Below, in pieces: positions 1-7,257 of a DNA stretch of 24,969 nt (position 1 is the stretch's first letter; each line of letters opens with the position of its first letter). The position numbers were made by a program, and so were the translations under genes. The notes below the pieces were generated by a model, which ran no database searches, was not told where the DNA came from, and saw only the letters and a list, made by a program, of their open reading frames with translations. Source of the stretch: CAJXVY01 sp031580995 (lineage in GTDB: Bacteria > Actinomycetota > Actinomycetes > Actinomycetales > Microbacteriaceae); assembly GCA_031580995.1 (NCBI GenBank), contig JAVLCC010000013.1, positions 1 through 24,969 on the forward strand, in the 5' to 3' direction.

Positions 1-54
1 TAGAGCAGCGGTCTCCAAAACCGCAGGTTGCAGGTTCGAGTCCTGTCCGCCCTG
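1..54 (+). tRNA. tRNA-Trp (CCA), 5' end cut off by the window
   Basis: The anticodon arm is visible as stem GCGGT/ACCGC around the loop CTCCAAA, so the anticodon is CCA (Trp). The T arm contains TTCGAGT between GCAGG and CCTGT. The 3' acceptor strand CCGCCCT and discriminator G end at about 54, and CCA is not encoded. The acceptor 5' strand and most of the D arm lie before the window. tRNA-Trp directly before secE is the usual order in Actinobacteria, which supports the call. Confidence 0.93.
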
Positions 55-70
55 CAAGGGAAGGAAGCAA

Positions 71-331
71 ATGGCAGAAGAAGAGAAGCCAAGCGAAGAC
101 CTGGTTGAAAAGGCGAAAGCCGATAAGCAATCAGCGAAGGGGCCTGCGGGTCGTGTGACTTTGTTTGTGCGCCAGGTATTGAACGAACTTGGCAAGGTAA
201 CTCGTCCAACCAATAAAGAGCTAATCAACTACACCTGGGTGGTGTTGGGGTTCGTGGCTGTGATGATGGTAATCATTAGCATCCTGGACTGGGCGTTTTT
301 CTCAGTAGTCGGATTTATTTTCACCCCATAA
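71..331 (+). CDS. secE: Preprotein translocase subunit SecE
   Basis: SecE is the small subunit that clamps SecY in the SecYEG export channel of the cytoplasmic membrane. The 86-residue protein has a charged cytosolic N-terminus (about residues 1-30), the amphipathic segment RVTLFVRQVLNELGKVTRP (about 28-46) and one membrane helix (about 53-80). This is the short single-helix form usual outside the enterobacteria. The ATG is preceded by a purine-rich AAGGAAG ribosome site. It lies 16 bp after the tRNA and 16 bp before nusG, the conserved secE-nusG order, so co-transcription is very likely. Confidence 0.97.
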   Translation: MAEEEKPSEDLVEKAKADKQSAKGPAGRVTLFVRQVLNELGKVTRPTNKELINYTWVVLGFVAVMMVIISILDWAFFSVVGFIFTP

Positions 332-347
332 AGGAAAAGGTTTTACA

Positions 348-1211
348 TTGGCAGAAATGCAATTTTCAGAGAACTCAGGTGAGTCAGAAGAGCACACCGA
401 GGAAACTCAGGCTGAGCAGGCTGAACAATCAGCTGAATCGACTCCAGCCGAGAAGGCCTTCACAAACGAAGGTGGCGCAGTTGAGGAGCCTGAGCAAACT
501 CCAGAACCAGTCGCTGAGGCAGTAGTTGAGGCAGAGCCTCAACAGCCAGAAGCTGCAACTGAGTCGGAGCCAGAAGAGATTGACCCCTACCGTGCATTCC
601 GCGAAGAACTTCGCAACCAGTCTGGTAAGTGGTACGTGGTTCACTCCTATGCGGGTTATGAGCGTCGGGTGAAACAAAACATTGAAACCAGGAAGCTATC
701 GCTTGCTGGTGGAGACAGCATTCACCAGATTGAGGTTCCAATGGAGGAATCAATCGAGATTAAAAACGGTCAGCGAAAACTGGTCACCAAGGTTCGAGTC
801 CCTGGATATGTTTTAGTTCGCATGGATATGAACGAAGACAGCTGGGCGCTAGTCCGTCACACCCCGGCGGTCACAGGTTTTGTTGGAAACAGTCAAAGCC
901 CAACTCCATTGAGACCAGCCGAGGCATTTGACATGCTGAAGGTTCTGCACACTCCTGAAGAGCCTGAAACCCCACAACCAGCAACAGCTGGCAAACCAAA
1001 GGCTGGACAGCCAGCGGTGAAGAGTGTTCCTGTCAATATCGATTTCGAGCTTGGCGAGAGCATTCTGATCAAGGACGGTTCTTTTGCCGGCCTTCCAGGA
1101 ACGATTTCCGAGATCAAGCCAGAAAGTGGCAAGGTCACGGTATTGGTATCCCTGTTTGAGCGCGAGACTCCGGTGGAGTTGAGCTTCAGCCAGGTAGGTC
1201 CACTTAACTAG
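348..1211 (+). CDS. nusG: Transcription termination/antitermination factor NusG
   Basis: NusG binds the RNA polymerase clamp through its NGN domain and links polymerase to Rho or the ribosome through its KOW domain. The NGN domain starts near residue 93 (GKWYVVHSYAGYERRVKQNI) and the KOW region covers about residues 235-287, including KDGSFAGLPGTISEI. Residues 1-90 are a Glu/Pro/Ala-rich acidic extension with no fold visible, typical of actinobacterial NusG. The start chosen is TTG at 348, because AGGAAAAGG sits 7 bp upstream. An in-frame ATG at 357 is the alternative and would remove only three residues. rplK follows after 19 bp. Confidence 0.96.
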   Translation: MAEMQFSENSGESEEHTEETQAEQAEQSAESTPAEKAFTNEGGAVEEPEQTPEPVAEAVVEAEPQQPEAATESEPEEIDPYRAFREELRNQSGKWYVVHSYAGYERRVKQNIETRKLSLAGGDSIHQIEVPMEESIEIKNGQRKLVTKVRVPGYVLVRMDMNEDSWALVRHTPAVTGFVGNSQSPTPLRPAEAFDMLKVLHTPEEPETPQPATAGKPKAGQPAVKSVPVNIDFELGESILIKDGSFAGLPGTISEIKPESGKVTVLVSLFERETPVELSFSQVGPLN

Positions 1212-1230
1212 GACAACAAAGGAAAGAAAA

Positions 1231-1665
1231 ATGGCACCAAAGAAAAAGAAGGTATCGGGTCTGATCAAGCTTCAGATCCAGGCTGGCGCTGCTAACCCTG
1301 CGCCACCAATTGGTCCTGCATTGGGTCAGCACGGTGTGAACATCATGGAGTTCTGCACCGCGTATAACAATGCAACACAGGATCAGCGTGGAAACGTGAT
1401 TCCAGTTGAAATCACTGTTTATGAAGATCGTTCATTCGACTTCATCCTGAAAACCCCACCTGCTGCAGAGCTAATCAAAAAAGCTGCTGGGTTGCAAAAG
1501 GGTTCATCAACACCGCACACCGACAAGGTTGGAAAGCTAAGCAAGGATGATCTTTATAAGATCGCCGAGACCAAGATGGCTGACCTAAACGCAAACGATG
1601 TTGAAGCCGCAGCAAAGATTGTTGCTGGTACCGCTCGCTCTATGGGAATCACCACAGAGCTCTAA
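1231..1665 (+). CDS. rplK: 50S ribosomal protein L11
   Basis: L11 binds the GTPase-associated centre of 23S rRNA at the base of the L10/L12 stalk. The 144-residue length is normal. The N-terminal domain has the conserved LQIQAGAANPAPPIGPALGQ segment with the flexible proline hinge, and the C-terminal rRNA-binding domain covers about residues 75-144 and ends GTARSMGITTEL. The ATG has an AAAGGAAAG ribosome site. It sits between nusG and rplA, the standard order; the 63-bp gap to rplA contains a hairpin listed separately. Confidence 0.98.
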   Translation: MAPKKKKVSGLIKLQIQAGAANPAPPIGPALGQHGVNIMEFCTAYNNATQDQRGNVIPVEITVYEDRSFDFILKTPPAAELIKKAAGLQKGSSTPHTDKVGKLSKDDLYKIAETKMADLNANDVEAAAKIVAGTARSMGITTEL

Positions 1666-1674
1666 ACAAAACAC

Positions 1675-1705
1675 TCGTGGCAGGGGTCGCGTCCCCAGAC
1701 CACGA
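1675..1705 (+). promoter_or_regulatory. Two-part hairpin between rplK and rplA
   Basis: The stem TCGTGG (1675-1680) pairs perfectly with CCACGA (1700-1705), and an inner stem GGGG (1683-1686) pairs with CCCC (1693-1696) around a 6-nt loop. No T-run follows, so it is not an intrinsic terminator. L1 is known to bind its own mRNA near rplK-rplA in other bacteria, so an L1 target or a processing/stability element is possible. The structure is seen; the role is inference. Confidence 0.5.
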
Positions 1706-1728
1706 ACTGTGACCGAAAGGAAAAGCAG

Positions 1729-2418
1729 ATGGCAAAGCGCTCAAAGGCTTATAACGAAGCCGCAAGCAAGATCGAAGAAGGTCGGTTTTATTTACCGGCC
1801 GAAGCAGTAGCTCTAGCGAAAGAAATCGCTGGTAGCAAGCAAAACTCAACCGTCGAGGTTGCGCTGAAGCTGGGTGTTGACCCACGTAAAGCCGACCAGA
1901 TGATTCGTGGAACCGTATCCCTTCCTGCAGGAACTGGAAAAACAGCCAAGGTAATTGTTTTCGCTCAGGGTGCCGCAGCGGAAGCAGCCAAGGAAGCCGG
2001 AGCCGATGAGGTCGGTGGAGACGAATTGATTGAGAAAGTCAATGGCGGTTATACCGATTTTGACGCGGCAGTTGCCACCCCAGATTTGATGGGCAAGGTG
2101 GGACGTCTTGGAAAGGTTTTGGGTCCAAGAAACCTAATGCCAAACCCGAAGACTGGAACTGTGACCATGGACACCGCAAAGGCTGTTCAGGACATCAAGG
2201 GTGGTCGTATCGAATTCAAAATCGACAAACAGTCCAACCTGCACTTCATTGTTGGCAAGGCAAGCTTCACCCCGGAGCAGTTGCAAGACAACATTGCAGT
2301 CGCTTTGGAAGAGATTGTTCGACTGAAGCCTTCAAATTCGAAGGGTAAATACATCATGAAGGGTGCCGTTTCAACAACGTTTGGACCTGGTATTCCACTT
2401 GATGTCAGTGAATTCTAA
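1729..2418 (+). CDS. rplA: 50S ribosomal protein L1
   Basis: L1 binds 23S rRNA helices 76-78, forms the mobile L1 stalk that helps release E-site tRNA, and in many bacteria represses its own operon. The 229-residue length is typical. The segment VEVALKLGVDPRKADQMIRG and the signature region MGKVGRLGKVLGPRNLMPNP are both present. The ATG follows a purine-rich AAAGGAAAAG site. It is the last gene of this run: the stop codon is followed within 10 bp by a strong terminator. rplJ and rplL do not follow directly; they lie about 4.8 kb away behind an unrelated cluster. Confidence 0.98.
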   Translation: MAKRSKAYNEAASKIEEGRFYLPAEAVALAKEIAGSKQNSTVEVALKLGVDPRKADQMIRGTVSLPAGTGKTAKVIVFAQGAAAEAAKEAGADEVGGDELIEKVNGGYTDFDAAVATPDLMGKVGRLGKVLGPRNLMPNPKTGTVTMDTAKAVQDIKGGRIEFKIDKQSNLHFIVGKASFTPEQLQDNIAVALEEIVRLKPSNSKGKYIMKGAVSTTFGPGIPLDVSEF

Positions 2419-2427
2419 ATAGTTTCG

Positions 2428-2456
2428 AAAAACCCGCCCAGATGGGCGGGTTTTTT
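2428..2456 (+). terminator. Bidirectional intrinsic terminator after rplA
   Basis: AAACCCGCCCA pairs perfectly with TGGGCGGGTTT around a 3-nt loop, followed by six T on the + strand and preceded by a five-A run, so it can stop transcripts from both sides. It serves rplA (+) and the sugar kinase (-), whose TAA stop codon at 2455-2457 overlaps the T-run. Confidence 0.93.
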
Positions 2457-3417
2457 ATTGCCCTAGTTTTTGTTCAATCTCACGCAGCGTTGGTGGTTGA
2501 GCACCAGCTCGCTCACAAGCAATGGCGGATGCTGTGACTGCAATTCTCGCTGCACGCTCGATATCTTCAATGTCTAATCTTTCAATTCTTTTCAGTGGTT
2601 GATCGCCTAAACCCTCCAGGTTGTCCATCTCCACAAGGAAATTAGCCATGAAGGTGTCTCCTGCGCCAACGGTGTCTTCTAAATCTATTGTTAGTCCTTG
2701 AACATCCAGTTGGTCTTGGCCTCTGAAAATAATGGCACCTTCAGAACCCTTGGTGATGATTACTAGCTTTGCCAATCCGCCCAACCACTCTTGGGCGATT
2801 TCTTCTAGGTCTCGATCGGGATAAAGCCATTGAATATCAGCATCACTCGCTTTGATGATGGTGGAGATCCTGTTTAGTTTCTCAACTCGCTCACGCTCTG
2901 AATCTCTGTTGTGACCAAGCGCTGGACGAACATTGACATCATGGCTCAACGTCAGCGCATCGCTATCAAAAATCCCAGAGAGCCATTTTTCGATAACTCT
3001 GTTTCCAGGTGTCATCGCCATTGTCAGGCAACCGTATTGAATTGCTCGTCCCTCGAGGTCTTGGATTGCTTCAACTGTTGGCAGTTCATGCGCTTGCCAC
3101 ATCCAATCGGCTGTTTGTTCAACATAGAAGCTGTAATCGGCAACTCCTTGGTCATCAATTGATGCAAAGGCAAGAGTTGATTGTTCGTTGGCAGAGATGG
3201 CTAGATCTAGTGAAACACCGTTATCAGCAAGGTGTTTTCTTATTTGTTTTCCAAATAAGTCATTTGAGATTCGACCGAGGAATTGATGCGGGTGCTCTCT
3301 TCTTGCAAGCGCAAAGGCCACATTGGCATTCGCTCCTCCTGGAACAGCTGTGAACTTTTCGGGCTCTGACTGGCTTTGGATCATGTCAATCAAAGCCTCG
3401 CCGATTACAACAATCAT
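2455..3417 (-). CDS. PfkB/ribokinase-family carbohydrate kinase (fructokinase-like)
   Basis: Members transfer phosphate from ATP to a sugar hydroxyl in the cytoplasm. The 320-residue protein starts in the first beta strand (IVVIGEALIDMI) and has the substrate motif PGGANANVAFALAR (residues 26-39). It also has the DPNxRP-like segment HDVNVRP (159-165) and the ATP/anion-hole signature DTVGAGDTF (248-256), with D254 as the expected catalytic base. Fructose is the likeliest substrate by general resemblance, but the sequence does not prove it. The ATG at 3417 is forced by the fold. No good ribosome site precedes it, and a -10-like TAACAT ends 6 nt before the ATG, so the mRNA may be leaderless. Only 24 bp separate it from the divergent gene at 3442. 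Confidence 0.9.
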   Translation of the reverse strand: MIVVIGEALIDMIQSQSEPEKFTAVPGGANANVAFALARREHPHQFLGRISNDLFGKQIRKHLADNGVSLDLAISANEQSTLAFASIDDQGVADYSFYVEQTADWMWQAHELPTVEAIQDLEGRAIQYGCLTMAMTPGNRVIEKWLSGIFDSDALTLSHDVNVRPALGHNRDSERERVEKLNRISTIIKASDADIQWLYPDRDLEEIAQEWLGGLAKLVIITKGSEGAIIFRGQDQLDVQGLTIDLEDTVGAGDTFMANFLVEMDNLEGLGDQPLKRIERLDIEDIERAARIAVTASAIACERAGAQPPTLREIEQKLGQ

Positions 3418-3423
3418 GCTCTT

Positions 3424-3453
3424 ATGTTAGAGGAGTAGGCTGTGGCCATGTCT
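3424..3453 (-). promoter_or_regulatory. Candidate promoter of the PfkB kinase gene
   Basis: Read on the minus strand, TAGACA (close to TTGACA) is followed after 19 bp by TAACAT (close to TATAAT). The -10 element ends 6 nt before the ATG, so transcription would begin at or next to the start codon. The spacing is slightly long. It overlaps the ribosome site and start of the divergent gene at 3442. Confidence 0.35.
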
Positions 3454-3999
3454 AACAACTCCGAGCTGTCAGCGAGGAAACTCTCAATCAACTCATTGTT
3501 TTTGATAGCAATCGGTGCCACCAGTTGGTGGGGAGTGATAATCCTCGCCGCTTACAGTGATCTTTTCTACAGCGATTACACCTACGTAAGAGTTGAAGAG
3601 GATGCGCCCACCAAAGGCGAAGAGCCTTTTGTCTACTTTGACTCTGTTTATGAGCCAGTGATTCACCCCAGCACCTATCTGACCCTGACCGCTGTTTTGG
3701 TTTTTGCCATGACAGCTCTTTGGGCAAGACAGATTGCAAGGCGGGCAGTGAACATGGACCCCAATAACAGATTGGTGAAAACAGCATCGGTGTGGAGCTT
3801 TATAGCGGTAATACTTTCACTGGTCTTGGGTGTTGCATTTGGCTTTGCGACATTTGTTAGCTCATTAGCTGAAGGTTCTGGAGCGGAACCGTTTGTGAGA
3901 ATCTTCAGCACCTATGTGCCGATACTTTTGGCTGCGGTGTTGCTGTTGTTTATAGCGCTCAGAGGATTTGTTATGAAACCAGAGGTGAGTGATGACTGA
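3442..3999 (+). CDS. Unknown membrane protein, four predicted helices
   Basis: I do not recognise a family. The 185-residue protein has hydrophobic helices at about residues 17-40, 78-96, 116-142 and 156-175. A polar, acidic loop lies between helices 1 and 2 (about 42-72), and a basic stretch after helix 2 (RQIARRA) suggests that side is cytoplasmic. The GTG at 3442 is chosen because AGGAG lies 6 bp upstream; the ATG at 3448 is the alternative. Its stop overlaps the start of the next gene, another four-helix protein of similar size, so the two probably act together. Nothing visible tells the function. Confidence 0.8.
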   Translation: MAMSNNSELSARKLSINSLFLIAIGATSWWGVIILAAYSDLFYSDYTYVRVEEDAPTKGEEPFVYFDSVYEPVIHPSTYLTLTAVLVFAMTALWARQIARRAVNMDPNNRLVKTASVWSFIAVILSLVLGVAFGFATFVSSLAEGSGAEPFVRIFSTYVPILLAAVLLLFIALRGFVMKPEVSDD

Positions 4000-4492
4000 A
4001 AATCAAGCACGTAAGTCTCTGGCAATTGGTTTTGCATCACCCATTGCAGGTGCTGCCCTGGGAGTGATTCTGGGTCTTGCTATTTTTGACATTTTTGACA
4101 CCTTTGAGCAGTGGACGGTGGTTATCCTGCTTGCCCTGTTGGGATTTTCAATTTGGTTGGGTGCAAACAAATCGGGTGAAGCGCTAGCTTATGCAAACCA
4201 ATCTGGTGAGCTCTCGGCATCCAAGGGTGCGGCCAACCTGAATAGCATCCTGGCAATCGTTTGGATGGTTATTAGCTATATCGTCTCTTTGACGATGGCT
4301 CTATCAGCGCTAGAAAGTTTTGTTGATAGGCCAGCCTATGGAAGCAGTGAACCCTATAACCCGGGCGAATTCACTATCGCCTTTGATGCAACGATATTTG
4401 TGGGTGAATTTTTGCCAGCAATTGTGATTGTGGCAATGGCAATGTTTGGTTTTGTTTTCCAATTGGTTTCAACCAGTAAGGAACCTAAGTGA
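3992..4492 (+). CDS. Unknown membrane protein, four predicted helices
   Basis: The 166-residue protein has hydrophobic helices at about residues 12-32, 40-58, 84-107 and 135-158. Short polar loops separate them, including SGEALAYANQSGELSASKG. I do not recognise a family. It overlaps the preceding membrane-protein gene by 8 bp. ATG 3992 is preferred over GTG 3989 because AGAGG then lies about 6 bp upstream. Its TGA is shared with the GTG start of the next gene (GTGA overlap), so translational coupling through this run is likely. It resembles its neighbour in size and helix layout, but I cannot show that they are paralogues. Confidence 0.78.
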   Translation: MTENQARKSLAIGFASPIAGAALGVILGLAIFDIFDTFEQWTVVILLALLGFSIWLGANKSGEALAYANQSGELSASKGAANLNSILAIVWMVISYIVSLTMALSALESFVDRPAYGSSEPYNPGEFTIAFDATIFVGEFLPAIVIVAMAMFGFVFQLVSTSKEPK

Positions 4493-5136
4493 TCCTAGAA
4501 GGCATCAAAGCCTGCCTGTTTGATAACGATGGAGTGCTGGTTGATTCCAAGAGCTCTGTGATTAGTGCTTGGAATAGCTGGGGCGAGCAAATGGGGTTGG
4601 ATTTCAAATACGACATGAGCTTCCACGGAAGACGTGCCGAAGAAATCGTTCGGGACTTTATTTCAGAGGAGCACTTCGAAAAAGCATATGCGCTTATAAA
4701 TCAACTGGAACTAGATCTCGCTCATGAGACCAAACCAATTATTGGCGCTTTGGAACTCACGGAATCAATTCCTAAGCGGTTATGGAATGTTTGCACCTCA
4801 GCTGGAACAGCCCTGGGGACAGCAAGATTAGAAGCCGCTGGGATTGACTATCCAGCAGAGATTGTCACAGCCGATCATGTAACCAATGGAAAGCCTGACC
4901 CTGAGCCATATGCGCTTGGTGCCAAGCGCCTAGGCATTGATTCAGCCAACTGTTTGGTTTTGGAAGATGCCATATCCGGCATCAAGTCAGGCTGGGCTAG
5001 CGGTGCTGGAATGGTGATTGGTGTTGGTGAAGAGATATTGGAACTCACCGAGAAAGAAATGGTAATAAGTGACTTAAGAGGAATTAGCTATGTCGCTGGT
5101 GAGTTTGTGCTGGATGAAGAGTATAGATTGAGGTAA
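4489..5136 (+). CDS. HAD-superfamily hydrolase, beta-phosphoglucomutase-like subgroup
   Basis: HAD enzymes use an aspartate nucleophile to hydrolyse or transfer phosphate. Motif I is FDNDGVLVDS with D12 and D14, motif II is CTSAGT around T103/S104, motif III is K135 in GKPDPEPYALGAKRLG, and motif IV is LVLEDAISGI with E159/D160. The helical cap between motif I and motif II (about residues 20-85) and the 215-residue length fit the phosphoglycolate phosphatase/beta-phosphoglucomutase group. The physiological substrate cannot be read from sequence. The start is GTG in a 4-bp GTGA overlap with the preceding gene, and the next gene begins 2 bp after its stop. Confidence 0.88.
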   Translation: MILEGIKACLFDNDGVLVDSKSSVISAWNSWGEQMGLDFKYDMSFHGRRAEEIVRDFISEEHFEKAYALINQLELDLAHETKPIIGALELTESIPKRLWNVCTSAGTALGTARLEAAGIDYPAEIVTADHVTNGKPDPEPYALGAKRLGIDSANCLVLEDAISGIKSGWASGAGMVIGVGEEILELTEKEMVISDLRGISYVAGEFVLDEEYRLR

Positions 5137-5138
5137 TC

Positions 5139-5405
5139 ATGTCAAAAGTTAGATATTTCGGAGCCGATTGGTGCCCTGACTGCAGAAGGTCAAAAACCTT
5201 ATTGAATAAGTTCGAGATTGAATTTGAAGAAAACAACGTTGAACACAGCAAAGAAATAGCAGAAGAGGCAGAAGCCATTAGCGGTCGCAAAAACATTCCA
5301 GTAATTGCTTTTGAAGATGGTGAAGTCTTGATTGAACCCAGTGATCGCCACTTGCACACCGCCCTGGTGCTGAGAGGTTTGATTCCTGAGAACCCTAGCA
5401 ATTAA
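5139..5405 (+). CDS. Glutaredoxin-like thiol-disulfide protein (CPDC)
   Basis: This small 88-residue protein has a thioredoxin-fold layout. The redox motif WCPDC carries C12 and C15 after the first beta strand. The cis-proline segment IPVIAFEDG is at about 55-63, and SDRHLHTALVLRGLI forms the C-terminal helix. The closest general match is the actinobacterial glutaredoxin/mycoredoxin group, which typically reduces mycothiol-mixed disulfides; that role here is inference. It starts 2 bp after the HAD gene with GAGG upstream, so it belongs to the same transcript. Confidence 0.85.
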   Translation: MSKVRYFGADWCPDCRRSKTLLNKFEIEFEENNVEHSKEIAEEAEAISGRKNIPVIAFEDGEVLIEPSDRHLHTALVLRGLIPENPSN

Positions 5406-5450
5406 CTGCCATGGGGGTTAGGCTAGAAAGGTTGTGCGCCTGGGATTCCG

Positions 5451-7103
5451 GTGTCACCCACCGAGAAGAAATCACCCCAAATGCAAAAGACAGCAAAAAC
5501 CGTGCCCGGTAAACGTAAGCCCAGGCATACGCCTGCAGGCTCAAAGGGCCGCTCAAACGAAGGCTTCAAGCCTCGTTCTTCAAAGGATTCCTCAGGAAAG
5601 CCAAAGTTCAGAGATTTCCAAGAGGGTCGCTCACGCGATTCAAATAAGCCTCGCTCCGCCGATGCTCAAAAACCAAGATCAGCCGATTCACAAAGGCCAA
5701 GGTCTAAAGACGTTCACAAGCAACGCGAGAGCCGTGACCGCTCACGCGATCAGGCCTTTGATAGCGCAAGGAAAAAATCCAGCACAGGAAAGACCTTTGA
5801 TGGCGACAAGGTTCTAAGCAGACTGCAATCAAGCAATGAGGTTTCAGAAAAGCACGAAACCTTCCAGTCAATGGGACTGCACGAAAAGATTGTCACAGAA
5901 TTAGCCAAAATGGGCGCAAGCGTTCCATTCCCCATTCAGGAGGCAACAATTCCTGCTGCCATGAATGGCAGAGACATTTTGGGACGTGGAAAAACTGGAA
6001 GTGGTAAGACAATCGCTTTTGGTGCACCGCTGATTAGCAAGCTGGCAACCATTGGTTCAATGCCAAGAATTCCTGGAACCCCAAGAGCACTTGTTGTTGC
6101 CCCAACCAGAGAGTTGGCTGACCAGATCAACAGAACGATTGCACCGATTGCTAAATCAGTGGGTTTCTTCACAGCAACTGTTTATGGTGGTGTTCCTCAG
6201 CGCAAGCAGGAGATCGCTCTAAACCGTGGTGTTGATGTTGTTATTGCAACTCCTGGGCGTCTGGAAGATTTGATCAAACAGCGCATCATCACTTTGAAAG
6301 ATGTTCAGACAGTAATCATTGATGAAGCAGATCACATGAGTGAGCTTGGATTCATCGAACCGCTGAGAAGAATTCTGGATCAGTGTGAAGGTTCACAGAA
6401 ACTATTGTTCTCGGCCACCTTGGATAAAGCCGTTGACTCAATCGTTCGCACCTATTTGACTAACCCATTTGTTTATGAGGTTCCAGGTGAAGATGAAGAC
6501 ACATCCAACATCTCTCACAGAGTCCTAACTCTTGACCCCAAGGACCGCTCAGCTGTTTTACACAGACTGGTTCAGGGCGAGGGTCGTTCAATTATTTTCG
6601 TAAGAACACGAGTTACCGCTGAGCGCCTCAGCGAGTCACTGACTGAGAATGGTGTTCCAGCTGCAAGATTGCACGGGGATTTGAACCAGGCTCAGCGTAA
6701 TCGCAACCTGGAGCGTTTCAGCAAGGGTTCCGCCAGAGTAATGGTCGCAACCGATGTTGCAGCTCGAGGTATTCACGTTGATGATGTGAAGATGGTTATT
6801 CAGCTTGATCTTCCAGAGGAATATAAGACTTATCTGCACCGCTCGGGAAGAACTGGTCGTGCAGGTCGACACGGAGCGATGATTTCACTTGTGCCAACGG
6901 GCCGTGAGAAAAAAGTTAGAGACCTTCTGGGCAGAGCAGAGCGCAAAGCCGAGTTTTTGCAGGTTGAGCCAAATTCTGAGGTGTTAGCAGAGTTGGCAGG
7001 ACCCATTGCGCCACCACCGGCTGCAACATCACTGGACTTCGGTGACAGCAGATTTGAAAACCTAAGTAAAAAGAGCTTGCCTAAAAGGCCTTATCGCCGC
7101 TAA
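5451..7103 (+). CDS. DEAD-box ATP-dependent RNA helicase with basic N-terminal tail
   Basis: It unwinds short RNA duplexes using ATP, typically in ribosome assembly, RNA decay or cold adaptation. The core begins near residue 135. It shows the Q motif (F138, Q163), motif I GKTGSGKT around 180-187, PTRELA (218-223), TPGR (267-270), DEAD (291-294), SAT (321-323), then ATDVAARG and HRSGRTGRAGR. The first 115 residues are a disordered Lys/Arg/Ser tail with a threefold octapeptide repeat (KPRSADAQ, KPRSADSQ, RPRSKDVH), probably an RNA-binding extension. GTG 5451 is the first start after an in-frame stop but has no clear ribosome site, so Met-11 (5481) is possible. The 3' end overlaps the probable rplJ promoter. 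Confidence 0.93.
   Translation: MSPTEKKSPQMQKTAKTVPGKRKPRHTPAGSKGRSNEGFKPRSSKDSSGKPKFRDFQEGRSRDSNKPRSADAQKPRSADSQRPRSKDVHKQRESRDRSRDQAFDSARKKSSTGKTFDGDKVLSRLQSSNEVSEKHETFQSMGLHEKIVTELAKMGASVPFPIQEATIPAAMNGRDILGRGKTGSGKTIAFGAPLISKLATIGSMPRIPGTPRALVVAPTRELADQINRTIAPIAKSVGFFTATVYGGVPQRKQEIALNRGVDVVIATPGRLEDLIKQRIITLKDVQTVIIDEADHMSELGFIEPLRRILDQCEGSQKLLFSATLDKAVDSIVRTYLTNPFVYEVPGEDEDTSNISHRVLTLDPKDRSAVLHRLVQGEGRSIIFVRTRVTAERLSESLTENGVPAARLHGDLNQAQRNRNLERFSKGSARVMVATDVAARGIHVDDVKMVIQLDLPEEYKTYLHRSGRTGRAGRHGAMISLVPTGREKKVRDLLGRAERKAEFLQVEPNSEVLAELAGPIAPPPAATSLDFGDSRFENLSKKSLPKRPYRR
5646..5717 (+). repeat. Degenerate 24-bp repeat, about three copies, in the helicase tail
   Basis: Three consecutive eight-codon units encode KPRSADAQ, KPRSADSQ and RPRSKDVH. 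The DNA copies differ at several positions, mostly by synonymous or conservative changes, so the repeat looks selected at protein level or old rather than a recent duplication. Confidence 0.55.
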
Positions 7104-7106
7104 AGT
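7077..7106 (+). promoter_or_regulatory. Candidate promoter of the rplJL leader
   Basis: TTGCCT (7077-7082) and TAAAGT (7101-7106) are separated by 18 bp and overlap the end of the helicase gene. The predicted start near 7113 falls just before the conserved leader segment GACCAAAGACCGCCGG. Matching elements plus correct placement support it; it is not proven. Confidence 0.45.
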
Positions 7107-7113
7107 TCTAGTT

Positions 7114-7221
7114 GACCAAAGACCGCCGGTTATGGATTTATCCATCTAAGGTTTGAAACATCAAAAACCTGCGCAGGTGACACGAGATATGCTCTGGTGC
7201 GTCTGCGCCGGAGCATTTTTT
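7114..7221 (+). promoter_or_regulatory. L10 leader (autoregulatory mRNA element) of rplJL
   Basis: The segment from GACCAAAGACCGCCGGT to GCGCAGGTGACACGAGA resembles the L10 leader found before rplJ in many bacteria, including Actinobacteria. In the known mechanism, L10 (with L12) binds the folded leader to repress rplJL. The leader runs directly into an intrinsic terminator hairpin (7189-7221). The family is recognised from conserved segments and position, not from a covariance search. Confidence 0.75.
7189..7221 (+). terminator. Attenuator hairpin before rplJ
   Basis: ATGCTCTGGTGC (7189-7200) pairs along all 12 positions (two G-U pairs) with GCGCCGGAGCAT (7205-7216) around loop GTCT, followed by six T. 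A strong intrinsic terminator inside the 5' leader implies attenuation or deliberate partial read-through before the stalk-protein genes. Confidence 0.88.
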
Positions 7222-7257
7222 GTTTCTCCCTACCGGCACTGAAACTAAAGGAGTGCC

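Noticed and set aside
849..1268. Minus-strand open frame of 139 codons across nusG and rplK
   Set aside because: It is fully antisense to two certain genes and shows no recognisable domain.
5434..5817. Plus-strand frame of 127 codons starting before the helicase
   Set aside because: It is an out-of-frame reading of the biased Lys/Arg/Ser tail; the helicase frame continues into clear DEAD-box motifs.
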